Source: Sphingomonadales bacterium (GTDB lineage Bacteria; Pseudomonadota; Alphaproteobacteria; Sphingomonadales; Sphingomonadaceae). From it: 64,000 nt of DNA. Each line of letters opens with the position of its first letter. The stretch's first letter is position 1. Shown here piece by piece: positions 33,283 to 41,454 of the stretch. The notes below the pieces were generated by a model. That model searched no databases, was not told the DNA's origin, and saw only the letters and a program-made list of their open reading frames with translations. The position numbers and the translations under genes were made by a program. The stretch covers positions 1-64,000 of the forward strand of contig JAGWUH010000005.1 in assembly GCA_028868535.1 (NCBI GenBank). The letters are read 5' to 3'.

Positions 33283-34155
33283 TTGAGGTTCGCACACTTC
33301 GTCGCGATCGACTGGTCCGGCGCTGCCGGCGAACGCCATCCCGGCATCGCCGTCGCCCTTTGCGCACGCGCGCCCGGCAGCGGCACCACCGCCCCCCGCC
33401 TCGTCCGGCCCGGCCACCGCTGGTCCCGCCCCGAAGTCCTCGCCTGGCTCACCACCGATCTCCCGCCCGATACCCTCGTCGGGCTCGATCTCGGCATCAG
33501 CCTCCCTTTCGCCGATCGCGGCGCCTTCTTCCCCGGCTGGCCGCGCTCCCCCGCCACCGCCCGCCAGCTCTGGGCGCTGGTGGAGGAGCTCTCCGCCGCC
33601 GATCCCCACCTCGGCGTCGCCGCCTTCGTCGATCACCCCGAGGCCGCCCGCCACTTCCGCCGCCACGGCGCCCGCCAGGGCGATCGCTTCCCGCCCGGTC
33701 GCGGCCGCTTCCGCGCCACCGAACACGCCCAGCAGCGCATGGGCTGCCGTCCCACCAGCAACTTCAACCTCGTCGGCGCCGCCCAAGTCGGCAAGGCCAG
33801 CCTCTCGGGCATGCGCCTGCTCCACCGCCTTCCGCCGACGCTCCCGGTCTGGCCGGTCGATCCGCTCCCCGCCCACGGCAGCGTCGTGCTCGAAATCTAC
33901 ACCGGCCTTGCCGCGATCGCCGCCGGCCGCCCGCCCGGCCGCACCAAGATGCGCACCATCGCCGAACTGAACGCCGCCCTCGCCCACCTCGCCAGCGATC
34001 CCGTCCCCGGAGCCGGCGGCATCGCCGATCACGCCAGCGACGCGCTCCTCACCGCCGCCTGGCTGCGCCACGCCCACGCCCGCCCGGAACTCTGGCACCC
34101 CCCCGGCCTTGCCGAAGTCGCCCGAACCGAGGGCTGGACCTTCGGCGCCATCTGA
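33283..34155 (+). CDS. Conserved hypothetical protein, RNase-H-like (DUF429-like) fold suspected
   Basis: The 290-residue protein starts with F-V-A-I-D-W-S-G-A-A (an acidic first strand as in RNase-H/resolvase-like folds), has V-G-L-D-L-G-I-S-L-P in the centre, and ends with a D-H-A-S-D-A-L-L-T-A-A-W-L helix. That spacing recalls DUF429/anti-phage-like or nuclease-like folds. I do not know a tested function. TTG 33283 is used as start as the conserved part begins 5 codons later and no ATG or GTG fits. The gene is divergent from the RM gene, and both lie directly before tRNA-Thr. It is present in many alphaproteobacteria, as I recall, so it may be a core and not a defence gene. Confidence 0.65.
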   Translation: MRFAHFVAIDWSGAAGERHPGIAVALCARAPGSGTTAPRLVRPGHRWSRPEVLAWLTTDLPPDTLVGLDLGISLPFADRGAFFPGWPRSPATARQLWALVEELSAADPHLGVAAFVDHPEAARHFRRHGARQGDRFPPGRGRFRATEHAQQRMGCRPTSNFNLVGAAQVGKASLSGMRLLHRLPPTLPVWPVDPLPAHGSVVLEIYTGLAAIAAGRPPGRTKMRTIAELNAALAHLASDPVPGAGGIADHASDALLTAAWLRHAHARPELWHPPGLAEVARTEGWTFGAI

Positions 34156-34171
34156 CGCTAAAGGCGCATCC

Positions 34172-34187
34172 TTATCGCGCGCGATAA
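34172..34187. other. 16-base perfect palindrome just upstream of tRNA-Thr
   Basis: TTATCGCGCGCGATAA is self-complementary over all 16 bases. It starts 16 bases after the hypothetical gene's stop and ends one base before the tRNA. It could terminate the upstream transcript, or be a protein site; it is not a known dif or DnaA-box match. Confidence 0.5.
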
Positions 34188-34188
34188 C

Positions 34189-34263
34189 GCCGGCTTAGCA
34201 CAGTGGTAGTGCAGCGGTTTTGTAAACCGAAGGTCGGGGGTTCAAATCCCTCAGCCGGCACCA
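34189..34263 (+). tRNA. tRNA-Thr (anticodon TGT)
   Basis: A complete cloverleaf of 75 bases with the 3' CCA encoded. The acceptor stem is GCCGGCT/AGCCGGC, with discriminator A. The anticodon arm is CGGTT-TTGTAAA-CCG, giving anticodon TGT for Thr ACA/ACN wobble. The T loop is TTCAAAT. It is a single gene, not part of a tRNA cluster. Confidence 0.96.
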
Positions 34264-34267
34264 GCCT

Positions 34268-34729
34268 TCAGTCCAGCGGCATCCCCGGCGGCGGCCCATG
34301 GTCCTCCCGCGGCAGCATCTCGTCCTGCAGCGACGGCGATCCGCGATAGGCGGCATCCCAGTGCCGCGCCGCGAACCGCCAGCGGCCACCCTCCTCGGCA
34401 TAGCGATCGTGGTACCGGCCGATCGTCCGCATCGATGCACCCCCCGGCCGCCGGATCAGCTCGGTCACCGTGATCCGCCCGACCACCTCCGCCAGCGTCT
34501 CCGAGAGCAGCAGCGCCCCCGGCAGCATCAGCACCGCCTCGCTGGGCGCGATCAGCCGGTCGAACGTCGCGGTCACCGCCTCGCGCCCCCGCGCGTCGAT
34601 CCCCGCGATCCGCCACCGCGCCGCTTCCGTCCAGCACTGCGCGAAAGCCCCGCTGTCCTTGCGCCACACGGCATCGACATAGCGCGCATGAAGCTGGCGG
34701 ATCGCGCAATCGGTAACGGGATCGATCAT
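34268..34729 (-). CDS. SnoaL/NTF2-like protein
   Basis: The 153-residue protein has the NTF2/SnoaL cone fold pattern: an N-terminal helix (A-I-R-Q-L-H-A-R-Y-V-D-A-V-W-R-K-D), a W-T-E-A-A-R-W-R-I-A-G strand, and C-terminal sheet G-R-Y-H-D-R-Y and W-R-F-A-A-R-H-W. The family covers aldol-cyclases, dehydratases, isomerases and small-molecule binders; the reaction is unknown. Its stop lies 4 bases past the tRNA end, on the opposite strand. It may relate to the other SnoaL-like genes at 52.7-55.3 kb, but they are not close in sequence by eye. Confidence 0.8.
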   Translation of the reverse strand: MIDPVTDCAIRQLHARYVDAVWRKDSGAFAQCWTEAARWRIAGIDARGREAVTATFDRLIAPSEAVLMLPGALLLSETLAEVVGRITVTELIRRPGGASMRTIGRYHDRYAEEGGRWRFAARHWDAAYRGSPSLQDEMLPREDHGPPPGMPLD

Positions 34730-34927
34730 CTCGGCGCCTCTCCTGCCGCGCTGCCCGCGCGCGCGTGACCGGCGCGACTTGGCCGATTCCGCCCCCCGCC
34801 GTCAACGGCCGGACCGGCGCACAAGATTCCTCGTGACAGGCGATGCAAACCGGCATATTGCTACGGCTCAGGTGACATTAATTCGGCAACCGGAGCACCG
34901 GACCGATTCGCACTCGAGGAGGATGTC

Positions 34928-35794
34928 TTGGCGCTGGAGACCGTCGACCTTACCCCCGTGATCGGCTCGCAGTTGCTGATCGACAAGGCGGACCTGCTGT
35001 CGGGCCGGTTCCGCGACGAGATCCGCGCGCTGCTGGTGCGGCGCGGCGCGGTGGTGGTGCGCGGCCTCCACCCCAGCGACGAGGAACTGCGCGCCATCGC
35101 CGCCACGCTGGGCGACGTCCGCGTCGGCGGGGCCAAGCGCGGCGCCGACGGCAAGACCCTGAACGAGGGCGACGGCGGCATCCTGAAGGTCAGCCTCGAT
35201 CCCGACGTCAACCCGGATTACGCCCGCTTCCTGCCCGGCAACCACTTGTGGCACATGGACGGCCACTATGAGACGACGCCGCCGTTCGCGACGCTGTTCA
35301 CCCCCTATCGCATGGCCAACCAGGGTGGCGACACGCTGTTCGCCAGCACTTATGCCGCGTTCGAGGACCTGCCGAAGGACGAGCAGGACTATTACTCCAC
35401 CCTGCGCGTCGTCCACACCATGCAGGCGGCGCTGTTTCCGGCGATGCGCACCTGCACGCCCGAGGAATTCGCGGTGTGGTGCAGCTATCCGGTGGTGACG
35501 CACCCGCTGGTCTGGCACCACAAGTCCGGCCGCAAGTCGCTGGTCCTGTCGACCTCGGCCTCGCACATCGAGGGCATGCATTTCGCCGAGAGCCACGACC
35601 TGCTGGAAAGCCTGATGCGCCACGCCACGCAGGACAAGTACGTCTATCGCCACCAGTGGCAGATGGGTGACCTGGCGATGTGGGACAACACCGGCGCGAT
35701 GCACCGCGTCATGCCCTACGACACCGCCAGCCGGCGCGAATACCACCGCTGCACCTTGAACGGGGAAGAACCCATCACCCCCGTCGCGGCCTGA
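34928..35794 (+). CDS. TauD/TfdA-family Fe(II)/2-oxoglutarate dioxygenase
   Basis: The 288-residue enzyme carries the iron-binding H-x-D...H set: H-M-D in N-H-L-W-H-M-D-G-H and the distal H in M-W-D-N-T-G-A-M-H-R-V. R in S-R-R-E-Y-H-R-C binds 2-oxoglutarate. Such enzymes hydroxylate taurine, aryl-oxy acids, alkyl sulfates and similar small molecules. TTG 34928 is the start: GAGGAGG sits 5 bases before it and the protein aligns from here. It is the first of a plus-strand cluster with the LLM enzyme 58 bases after, so it is likely a catabolic hydroxylase. Confidence 0.88.
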   Translation: MALETVDLTPVIGSQLLIDKADLLSGRFRDEIRALLVRRGAVVVRGLHPSDEELRAIAATLGDVRVGGAKRGADGKTLNEGDGGILKVSLDPDVNPDYARFLPGNHLWHMDGHYETTPPFATLFTPYRMANQGGDTLFASTYAAFEDLPKDEQDYYSTLRVVHTMQAALFPAMRTCTPEEFAVWCSYPVVTHPLVWHHKSGRKSLVLSTSASHIEGMHFAESHDLLESLMRHATQDKYVYRHQWQMGDLAMWDNTGAMHRVMPYDTASRREYHRCTLNGEEPITPVAA

Positions 35795-35852
35795 ACCACG
35801 AAGGACCACACCCCGGACCGCGCCGCGGCCGGCTTTGAGGAGGGACAACACG

Positions 35853-36911
35853 ATGCGCGTAGGCATGCACCTCGGCTACCAGAACCTGGCCGGAATTCCC
35901 GATCGCCAGAAGTTCATGGAAGACACGAAGATGGCGGTCGAGGCCGAAGCCATGGGCTTCGACTACGTCGGCCCGGTCGAACACCACTTCACCGACTATG
36001 CCGCCTGTCCCGATCCGTTCGGCATGCTGAGCTGGGTGGCGGCCAAGACCAGCACGATCGAGCTGATCACCGGGGCGATCATCCTGCCCTGGAACAACCC
36101 GCTGCGCGTGGTCGAGCAGGCGCTCCAGCTCGACATCCTCTCCGACGGCCGCCTGATTCTCGGCATGGGCCGCGGTGCTGCCCGTCGCGAGTTCCGCAGC
36201 TTCGGGGTCGAGCTCGCCGACAGCCGCGAGATGTTCGACCAGGCCGCCGCGATCATCATCGAGGGCTGCGAGACCGGCATCGTCGAGGCCGACACCCAGT
36301 GGTACAAGATCCCGCGCACCGAGATCCGCCCTGGCCCGTTCAAGAGCTTCAAGGACCGCATGGTGCAGGTGACGATGTCGCCGTCGTCGGTCGAGAGTTC
36401 GGCCAAGCTCGGCACGCAGGCCCTGCGCTTCAGCCAGGGCGACTGGCGCAACGCGGTGCCCGAGATCATCTCGTATCGCGAGACGTTCGAGCGGGTCCAG
36501 GGCCGCAAGGCGCCGCCGTTCATCATCTCCGACTTCGTGCTGTGCCACGAGGACCAGGCCGAAGTCGCCCGCCGCACCGACACCTATTTCGCGCGCATGT
36601 TCGAAACCGTGGCCAACCACTACGAGTTCATGTCGCCGCACTTCAAGGACCTTCCGTCCTACTCGACGTATGCCTACATGGGCGACGCGGCGACCGCGGC
36701 CGGCGGCGCGCACAAGGCCTACAAGGACTACATCGGCGGCAACATGATCGGCACGCCCGAGCAGCTGGTCGAGCACCACCAGGAACGCTTCGAGATGGTC
36801 GGCGACTACGAGATGCTGGCGAACTTCTCGTTCGGCGGGCTGTCGTACGAGCAGGTCTATGCCCAGGCGAAGCTGTTTGCCGACAAGGTGATGCCGCACT
36901 TGAAAGGCTAG
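35853..36911 (+). CDS. LLM-class (luciferase-like) flavin-dependent oxidoreductase
   Basis: The 352-residue TIM-barrel flavoprotein uses FMNH2 and O2, or F420-like cofactor in some branches, to oxygenate or oxidise substrates. The start H-L-G-Y-Q-N, E-A-M-G-F-D-Y-V-G-P-V-E-H-H-F and the S-D-G-R-L-I-L-G-M-G-R-G motif are family hallmarks. ATG 35853 follows GAGGAGGG 9 bases upstream and is preferred to an in-frame ATG at 35835. It probably co-acts with the TauD dioxygenase and the OYE-type reductase. A flavin reductase partner is not obvious unless it is elsewhere. Confidence 0.9.
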   Translation: MRVGMHLGYQNLAGIPDRQKFMEDTKMAVEAEAMGFDYVGPVEHHFTDYAACPDPFGMLSWVAAKTSTIELITGAIILPWNNPLRVVEQALQLDILSDGRLILGMGRGAARREFRSFGVELADSREMFDQAAAIIIEGCETGIVEADTQWYKIPRTEIRPGPFKSFKDRMVQVTMSPSSVESSAKLGTQALRFSQGDWRNAVPEIISYRETFERVQGRKAPPFIISDFVLCHEDQAEVARRTDTYFARMFETVANHYEFMSPHFKDLPSYSTYAYMGDAATAAGGAHKAYKDYIGGNMIGTPEQLVEHHQERFEMVGDYEMLANFSFGGLSYEQVYAQAKLFADKVMPHLKG

Positions 36912-36934
36912 TGATTTACCCCAGGGCGGGCTGC

Positions 36935-37010
36935 GAAGTGGCGCTTTCTGTGCTTCCGGTGCTCATGGCCATCAAGGCCGCTGCGCTCCGGTTCTCGAAA
37001 GCACCACTTC
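36935..37010. other. 76-base imperfect stem-loop between LLM and OYE-type genes
   Basis: GAAGTGGCGCTTTC (36935-36948) pairs with GAAAGCACCACTTC (36997-37010) at 13 of 14 positions; inside, CCGG...GGCC pairs with GGCC...CCGG around ATCAA. It may be a structured RNA or internal terminator splitting the operon. Confidence 0.5.
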
Positions 37011-37020
37011 TCGCTCCCCC

Positions 37021-37051
37021 CTGAGGCAAATTCCGTCGCCTTTCGCCTCAG
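37021..37051. promoter_or_regulatory. Inverted repeat 20 bases before the OYE-type gene
   Basis: CTGAGGC (37021-37027) and GCCTCAG (37045-37051) are perfect inverted repeats with a 17-base spacer, just ahead of the ATG at 37072. Candidate operator or leader hairpin. Confidence 0.35.
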
Positions 37052-37071
37052 CGCTTTGGGAGTAGGCGCCG

Positions 37072-39159
37072 ATGCACCCGAAGTACCCCAGGCTGTTCAG
37101 CCCGCTGCAGCTCGGCCCGGTCACCGTGCCGACGCGGTTCTTCTTTGCGCCGCACGGCAGTTCGCTCACCGTCGGCAGCAAGCCTGCGGACGAGCTCGTC
37201 GCCTACAGCGCCGCGCGGGTGCGCGACGGCGGCTGCGGCATGGTGGTGATCCCGGTGGCGCTGCACGAACGCGCGCGGACCCGGCAGCCGAGCCCGAACC
37301 TGCCGGAAAACGTCGGCGCCTTCCGCGCCTATGCAGACGCGATCCACGCTGCCGGCGGGGTGGCGTTCGCGCAGCCGCTCTACCACTGGCTGGGCAGCGG
37401 CTTCTGGCAGGTGTTCGGCGCGCAGACGCCGTCGCTGGGGCCGTCGGTCCGCCAGTTCGCGATCGCGGAGCGCAGCGGCTCGACCCGGGCCATGGCCGAG
37501 GCCGAGATCCTCGGCATGATCGACTGCATGGAGCGCGGCGCGGCCAACCTGGCCGCGGCCGGGTTCGACGGGATCATGTTGCACGGCAGCCATGCCAGCA
37601 TGGTCGAGCAGTTCCTGTCGCCCTACTACAACCAGCGAACTGACCGCTGGGGCGGCAGCCTCGACAACCGCATGCGCTTCATGGTCGAGATGCTGCGCTC
37701 GGCGCGGCGCGGCAGCGGCGGGCGGATGGCAATCGGCATGCGGCTCAATTGCGACGAGCAGATCGCCGGTGGCTACGACACCCAGAGCGCGCGCGAGGTC
37801 GTCGACCGCCTCTGTGCCGACGGCCTGATCGACTACATCGACCTCGATGTCGGCATGGAGCCGCAGCAGTTCCACCACGGGATGCCGCACAACTTCATCG
37901 CGCACCAGTTCTACCGCCCGGCCGTGGAGGCAGTGCGCAGCGCGGCGAGCGTGCCGGTGCTCTCCGTGCTGGGCAGCATCAACGATCTGGCCGAAGTCGA
38001 GGCCGCGATCGCGGCCGGGGTGATCGACATGGGGGGCGCAGCGCGGCAGCTGATCGCCGAGCCGGAGTTCGTGCAGAACGCGCGGGCCGGGCGTGAGGCA
38101 CGCTCGCGGACCTGCATCCGCTGCAACTGGTGCACCGCGGCGGGCAGCGAGGGCGTGCAGGGCTGCGCGATCAACCCGGCCAGTTATCGCGAGCGCACCT
38201 GGGGCACCGAGACGCTGACGGCGGCGGCGGAGCCGAAGCGCGTCGTGGTGATCGGCGGCGGGCCCGGCGGGATGGAAGCGGCGCGGGTGGCGGCGCTGCG
38301 CGGCCACAAGGTCGTGCTGTTCGAGGCGCGCGAGGAGCTGGGTGGCGCGCTGGCGCTGTGGGCGCGGCTGCCCGGGCGCGAGAATTACGGCACCGCAATC
38401 GGCTGGTGGCAGCGCGAGCTGTCGCAGTTGCACGTCGAGCTGCGGCTGGGCACGAAGGCGACGGCGGCGTCGGTCATGACCTTGCGGCCGGATGCGGTGA
38501 TCGTCGCCAGCGGCGGGCGCTATGTGCCGGGCGGACGCTCGATCACGATGGACGCGGACATTCCCGGCAGCGGCCTCCCCCACGTGTTGCGTCCGGAAGA
38601 CGTGCTTCGGCACGGCGCGCGTCCGGGCGGCCGGGTGCTGCTGCTCGACGGCGAAGGGCTTCACGCCAGCTCCGGCATCGCCGAGCTGCTGGCCGCGAAC
38701 GGCGCGCAAGTCGTCCAGGCCACGGCCGGGTTCAGCCCTGTGTCCGGCCGTCTGGTCGACGCCTTCGAGGCGCGACAGGTGGTGCAGCGGCTGAAACAGG
38801 CCGGCGTGAACTTCGCGCCGGGGACCTGGCTGCGGGCGATCGAGCCCGGCGCGGCGCTGCTGTACGACGTGCACACCGGCGAGGAACGGCGCGAGCCGTT
38901 CGATGCGGTGGTGCTGGTGACGGGGCGCGAGCCGCTCGACGACCTCGCGCGCGAGCTGGAAGGCCAGGTCGCGCAACTGTTCACGGTCGGCGATGCGCTG
39001 GCGGCGCGGACCTTGGCGGCGGCGACATTCGAGGGGCACAAGTTCGCACGTTTGATCGGCGAGGCGGGGGCACCGGCGACTTTCGCGGAGGCGTTCTTCC
39101 GCCCCGACGATCCTTCGACGCTGCCCTTGCCAGCGGACCTGGCGCGACCGACACACTGA
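37072..39159 (+). CDS. Old yellow enzyme / 2,4-dienoyl-CoA reductase-type flavoprotein (FMN, Fe-S, FAD)
   Basis: The 695-residue multidomain protein has an N-terminal OYE FMN barrel (P-R-L-F-S-P-L-Q-L-G-P, H-G-S-H-A-S near 170 and S-P-Y-Y-N-Q-R-T-D-R-W-G-G-S). A Cys set follows: C348-x2-C351-x2-C354-x10-C365 for a 4Fe-4S cluster. Then comes an NAD(P)/FAD-binding half with V-V-V-I-G-G-G-P-G-G-M-E-A-A. This is the layout of 2,4-dienoyl-CoA reductase, trimethylamine dehydrogenase and BaiH/BaiCD. It would reduce an enone or dienoyl bond with NAD(P)H. It is probably one step in the cluster. ATG 37072 has the ribosome-like GGGAGTAGG 9 bases before. Confidence 0.9.
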   Translation: MHPKYPRLFSPLQLGPVTVPTRFFFAPHGSSLTVGSKPADELVAYSAARVRDGGCGMVVIPVALHERARTRQPSPNLPENVGAFRAYADAIHAAGGVAFAQPLYHWLGSGFWQVFGAQTPSLGPSVRQFAIAERSGSTRAMAEAEILGMIDCMERGAANLAAAGFDGIMLHGSHASMVEQFLSPYYNQRTDRWGGSLDNRMRFMVEMLRSARRGSGGRMAIGMRLNCDEQIAGGYDTQSAREVVDRLCADGLIDYIDLDVGMEPQQFHHGMPHNFIAHQFYRPAVEAVRSAASVPVLSVLGSINDLAEVEAAIAAGVIDMGGAARQLIAEPEFVQNARAGREARSRTCIRCNWCTAAGSEGVQGCAINPASYRERTWGTETLTAAAEPKRVVVIGGGPGGMEAARVAALRGHKVVLFEAREELGGALALWARLPGRENYGTAIGWWQRELSQLHVELRLGTKATAASVMTLRPDAVIVASGGRYVPGGRSITMDADIPGSGLPHVLRPEDVLRHGARPGGRVLLLDGEGLHASSGIAELLAANGAQVVQATAGFSPVSGRLVDAFEARQVVQRLKQAGVNFAPGTWLRAIEPGAALLYDVHTGEERREPFDAVVLVTGREPLDDLARELEGQVAQLFTVGDALAARTLAAATFEGHKFARLIGEAGAPATFAEAFFRPDDPSTLPLPADLARPTH

Positions 39160-39185
39160 AGCAACGAAACGGGAGAACGATAGGC

Positions 39186-40079
39186 ATGACCGAGATCAGC
39201 GGCAAGGCGGCGGTCGTCACCGGCGGCGGCAGCGGCATCGGCGCGGGACTGGCGCGGCGGCTGGCAGCCGAGGGCGCGCGCGTGGCGGTTGCGGACATCC
39301 TGCTCGAAAACGCCCGGCGCACCGTCGCGCAGATCGAGGCGGCGGGGGGTGAGGCCGTGGCGGTCCACGTCGACGTCTGCGAACGCGAATCGATCAGGGC
39401 GATGAAGGACGCGGCGACCCGGGCGCTGGGGCCGGTGCAGCTGGTGTTCGCCAACGCCGGGGCGACCAGCTTCACCCCGCTGATCGAGATGAGCGACGAG
39501 GATGTCGAGTGGATCCTCCATGTCAACCTGCTCGGCACGACCTTCACCACCAAGGCGTTCCTGCCCGACATGATCGCCGCGGGTGGTGGCCACATCTGCG
39601 CCACCGCGTCGATGGCGGGGCTGTTGCCGGGCTGGATCCCGGTGCACGCACCCTATTCGGCGGCGAAGGCCGGGATCATCGGCATGATGATGAACCTGGC
39701 GATGGAGCTGAAGCCGCACAATGTCTTCACCACCTCGTACTGCCCGGGCGCCGTCGCCAGCGGGATGAAGGAGAACAACGGCACCTATCGGCCCAGCCGA
39801 TTCGGCGGGCCGGAGGCCAAGGCCGAGGTGACCTTTGCCACCACCGACACCACGCACAGTTCGCTGCGGTTCTACCACCCGGACGACATCGCGCCGATCG
39901 TCCTCAACGCGGTGCGCCACAACCGGCCGTTCGTGTTCGACCACGCCGACCAGCGACGGTTCTTCCGCGAGACCTATTCGTCGGTGGTCGAGGCCTGCTA
40001 CGACGACATCGAGGCCTGGGAAGCCGCGCATGGCCTGCCCGAGGCCAATCCGTACGGGGCGGCGCTGAAGCAGGATTGA
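39186..40079 (+). CDS. Short-chain dehydrogenase/reductase
   Basis: The 297-residue classical SDR has T-G-G-G-S-G-I-G, the D in V-D-V-C, A-N-A-G, T-A-S-M-A-G and the intact catalytic Y-S-A-A-K. It is longer than the usual 250 at the C-terminus (R-H-N-R-P-F-V-F-D-H-A-D-Q-R and helical end). That end is shared with a group of SDRs of unknown role in degraders. ATG 39186 lies 26 bases after the OYE-type gene, and its TGA overlaps the start of the kinase-like gene (TGATG). The substrate is unknown but likely a hydroxy or keto intermediate of the same pathway. Confidence 0.9.
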   Translation: MTEISGKAAVVTGGGSGIGAGLARRLAAEGARVAVADILLENARRTVAQIEAAGGEAVAVHVDVCERESIRAMKDAATRALGPVQLVFANAGATSFTPLIEMSDEDVEWILHVNLLGTTFTTKAFLPDMIAAGGGHICATASMAGLLPGWIPVHAPYSAAKAGIIGMMMNLAMELKPHNVFTTSYCPGAVASGMKENNGTYRPSRFGGPEAKAEVTFATTDTTHSSLRFYHPDDIAPIVLNAVRHNRPFVFDHADQRRFFRETYSSVVEACYDDIEAWEAAHGLPEANPYGAALKQD

Positions 40080-41353
40080 TGCCGCCGGGGTTCGTCACCG
40101 GGGATGCCACCGGGCTGGCGATCCCCGCCGATGCCGCGGGCCTGCGCGCCGCCGGTCCGGAATGGCTGACCCGCGCCGGGCGGGCGTTCGGCGCGCTGGC
40201 GCCGGACAACGCGGTCGTCGCGATGCGCGATTTCGCTGCCGTCGCCGAGGGCAACTCAGGGCACAAGGCGCGGTTTGCGGTGGACTATGCCCGCGACGAC
40301 GGCCTGCCTCGCACGCTTTTCGTAAAGTTTTCGCGCGATTTTGGCGATGCTTTCCGCGATCGGCGTCGCTTCGAGCTGGAACCGGAGATCCGGCTGGCCA
40401 CGCTTTCGCGCCACCCGGCCTTTCCGGTGGCGGTGCCACGCGCCTTCTTCGGCGATTTCGCCCGGGCCAGCGGCACCGGCCTGCTGATCACCGAGGCGAT
40501 CGCTTTCGGCCAGGGCGCGATCGAACCGTTGCGCGCCAAATGCATGGACCATGAGCTGGCGGACCCCCTGCCCTATTACCAGGCGCTGCTCGAGGCGCAG
40601 GGGCGGCTGGCGGGGACGTTCCTGTCCGGCCGATTGTCGCCGCAAGCCGAGCGCCTGTTCCCGTTCGACCGCGCGACCGCCGAAGCCGACCTGCCGATCG
40701 CGCAGGACGCCGACGGGGTCCGCGCGGCGGTAGCCCGGCTGCGCGACTTCGCGCGCGAATGCCCGGCGCTGCTCCCGCGCACGGTGGGAAGCGAGGGCTT
40801 CCTGGGGCGGTTCGAGCGCGACGCGCTGGGCTTCGTCGCGCATCAGCGGGAGATCCGCCGCTTCCTCTACGCCGACCGGGAGCTGGTCGGCCTCGCGCAC
40901 TGGAACACGCACATCGACAATGCCTGGTTCTGGCGCGACGTTGGCGGCCTGCGCTGCGGGCTGCTCGACTGGGGCATGGTGCGCCAGATGAACCTGGCCA
41001 TCCCGGTCTGGGGGTGCATCTCCGGCGCGCCGCATGAGTTGCTGCTCAGCCGGCTCGACGCGCTGCTGGCAGGCTATGCCGCCGCCATCGCCGCAGCCGG
41101 CGGGCCAACGATCGCGATGGACAGGCTGGAGACGCACTTGGCCGGCGCGGTGATGCTGATGATGCTGTCGATGATGCTCGACCTTGCCGCGCTGATCCGT
41201 GCACGCGTGCCGGACGTCGCGCTCGCGCGCGGGCCGCTCGACCCGATCCTGCGCCGCGACCCGGTGGCGACGGGGTTCCTCCATGTCGCCACCGGCGCCC
41301 TGCTGCTGTGGGAAGCGCGGGATTTCGGGGCACGCCTGCAACGGCTCGTCTGA
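40079..41353 (+). CDS. Aminoglycoside-phosphotransferase-like (APH-fold) kinase-like protein
   Basis: The 424-residue protein recalls APH/ecdysteroid-kinase-like proteins: V-K-F-S-R-D-F-G at about residue 80 (Lys for ATP), L-A-H-W-N-T-H-I-D-N-A-W-F-W (a variant of H-G-D-x4-N), and G-L-L-D-W-G-M-V (the D-F-G-like metal site). The Asp usually used as catalytic base is here replaced by Asn in H-W-N-T-H-I-D-N, so the real base may be the Asp two residues before N. Such kinases phosphorylate alcohols on small molecules, and some act in sterol or xenobiotic breakdown. It is coupled to the SDR by TGATG. It is the last gene of the catabolic run. Confidence 0.72.
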   Translation: MPPGFVTGDATGLAIPADAAGLRAAGPEWLTRAGRAFGALAPDNAVVAMRDFAAVAEGNSGHKARFAVDYARDDGLPRTLFVKFSRDFGDAFRDRRRFELEPEIRLATLSRHPAFPVAVPRAFFGDFARASGTGLLITEAIAFGQGAIEPLRAKCMDHELADPLPYYQALLEAQGRLAGTFLSGRLSPQAERLFPFDRATAEADLPIAQDADGVRAAVARLRDFARECPALLPRTVGSEGFLGRFERDALGFVAHQREIRRFLYADRELVGLAHWNTHIDNAWFWRDVGGLRCGLLDWGMVRQMNLAIPVWGCISGAPHELLLSRLDALLAGYAAAIAAAGGPTIAMDRLETHLAGAVMLMMLSMMLDLAALIRARVPDVALARGPLDPILRRDPVATGFLHVATGALLLWEARDFGARLQRLV

Positions 41354-41454
41354 TTTCGGCGCAGACAATCGGTTGCGCCATACCCAGGGCTTAACGGCCT
41401 CGAAACCCTGTCGTCCTAGCGCCTCAGGGAGACTGCGCGGCGAGGCGACAGACC

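Noticed and set aside
30709-34155. Very long open frame on the plus strand opposite the RM gene (over 1100 codons)
   Set aside because: It is the GC-rich shadow of the RM gene; only its last 291 codons (from about 33283) show real protein features and are kept as the hypothetical gene.
34189-34263. Genomic island integrated at tRNA-Thr
   Set aside because: No integrase and no second copy of the tRNA 3' end in the window; kept only as a possibility under the skew finding.
34172-37072. Chromosome origin at the skew change
   Set aside because: No DnaA-box cluster, no AT-rich unwinding region and no origin-linked genes (dnaA, parAB, hemE) are seen; skew was only sampled.
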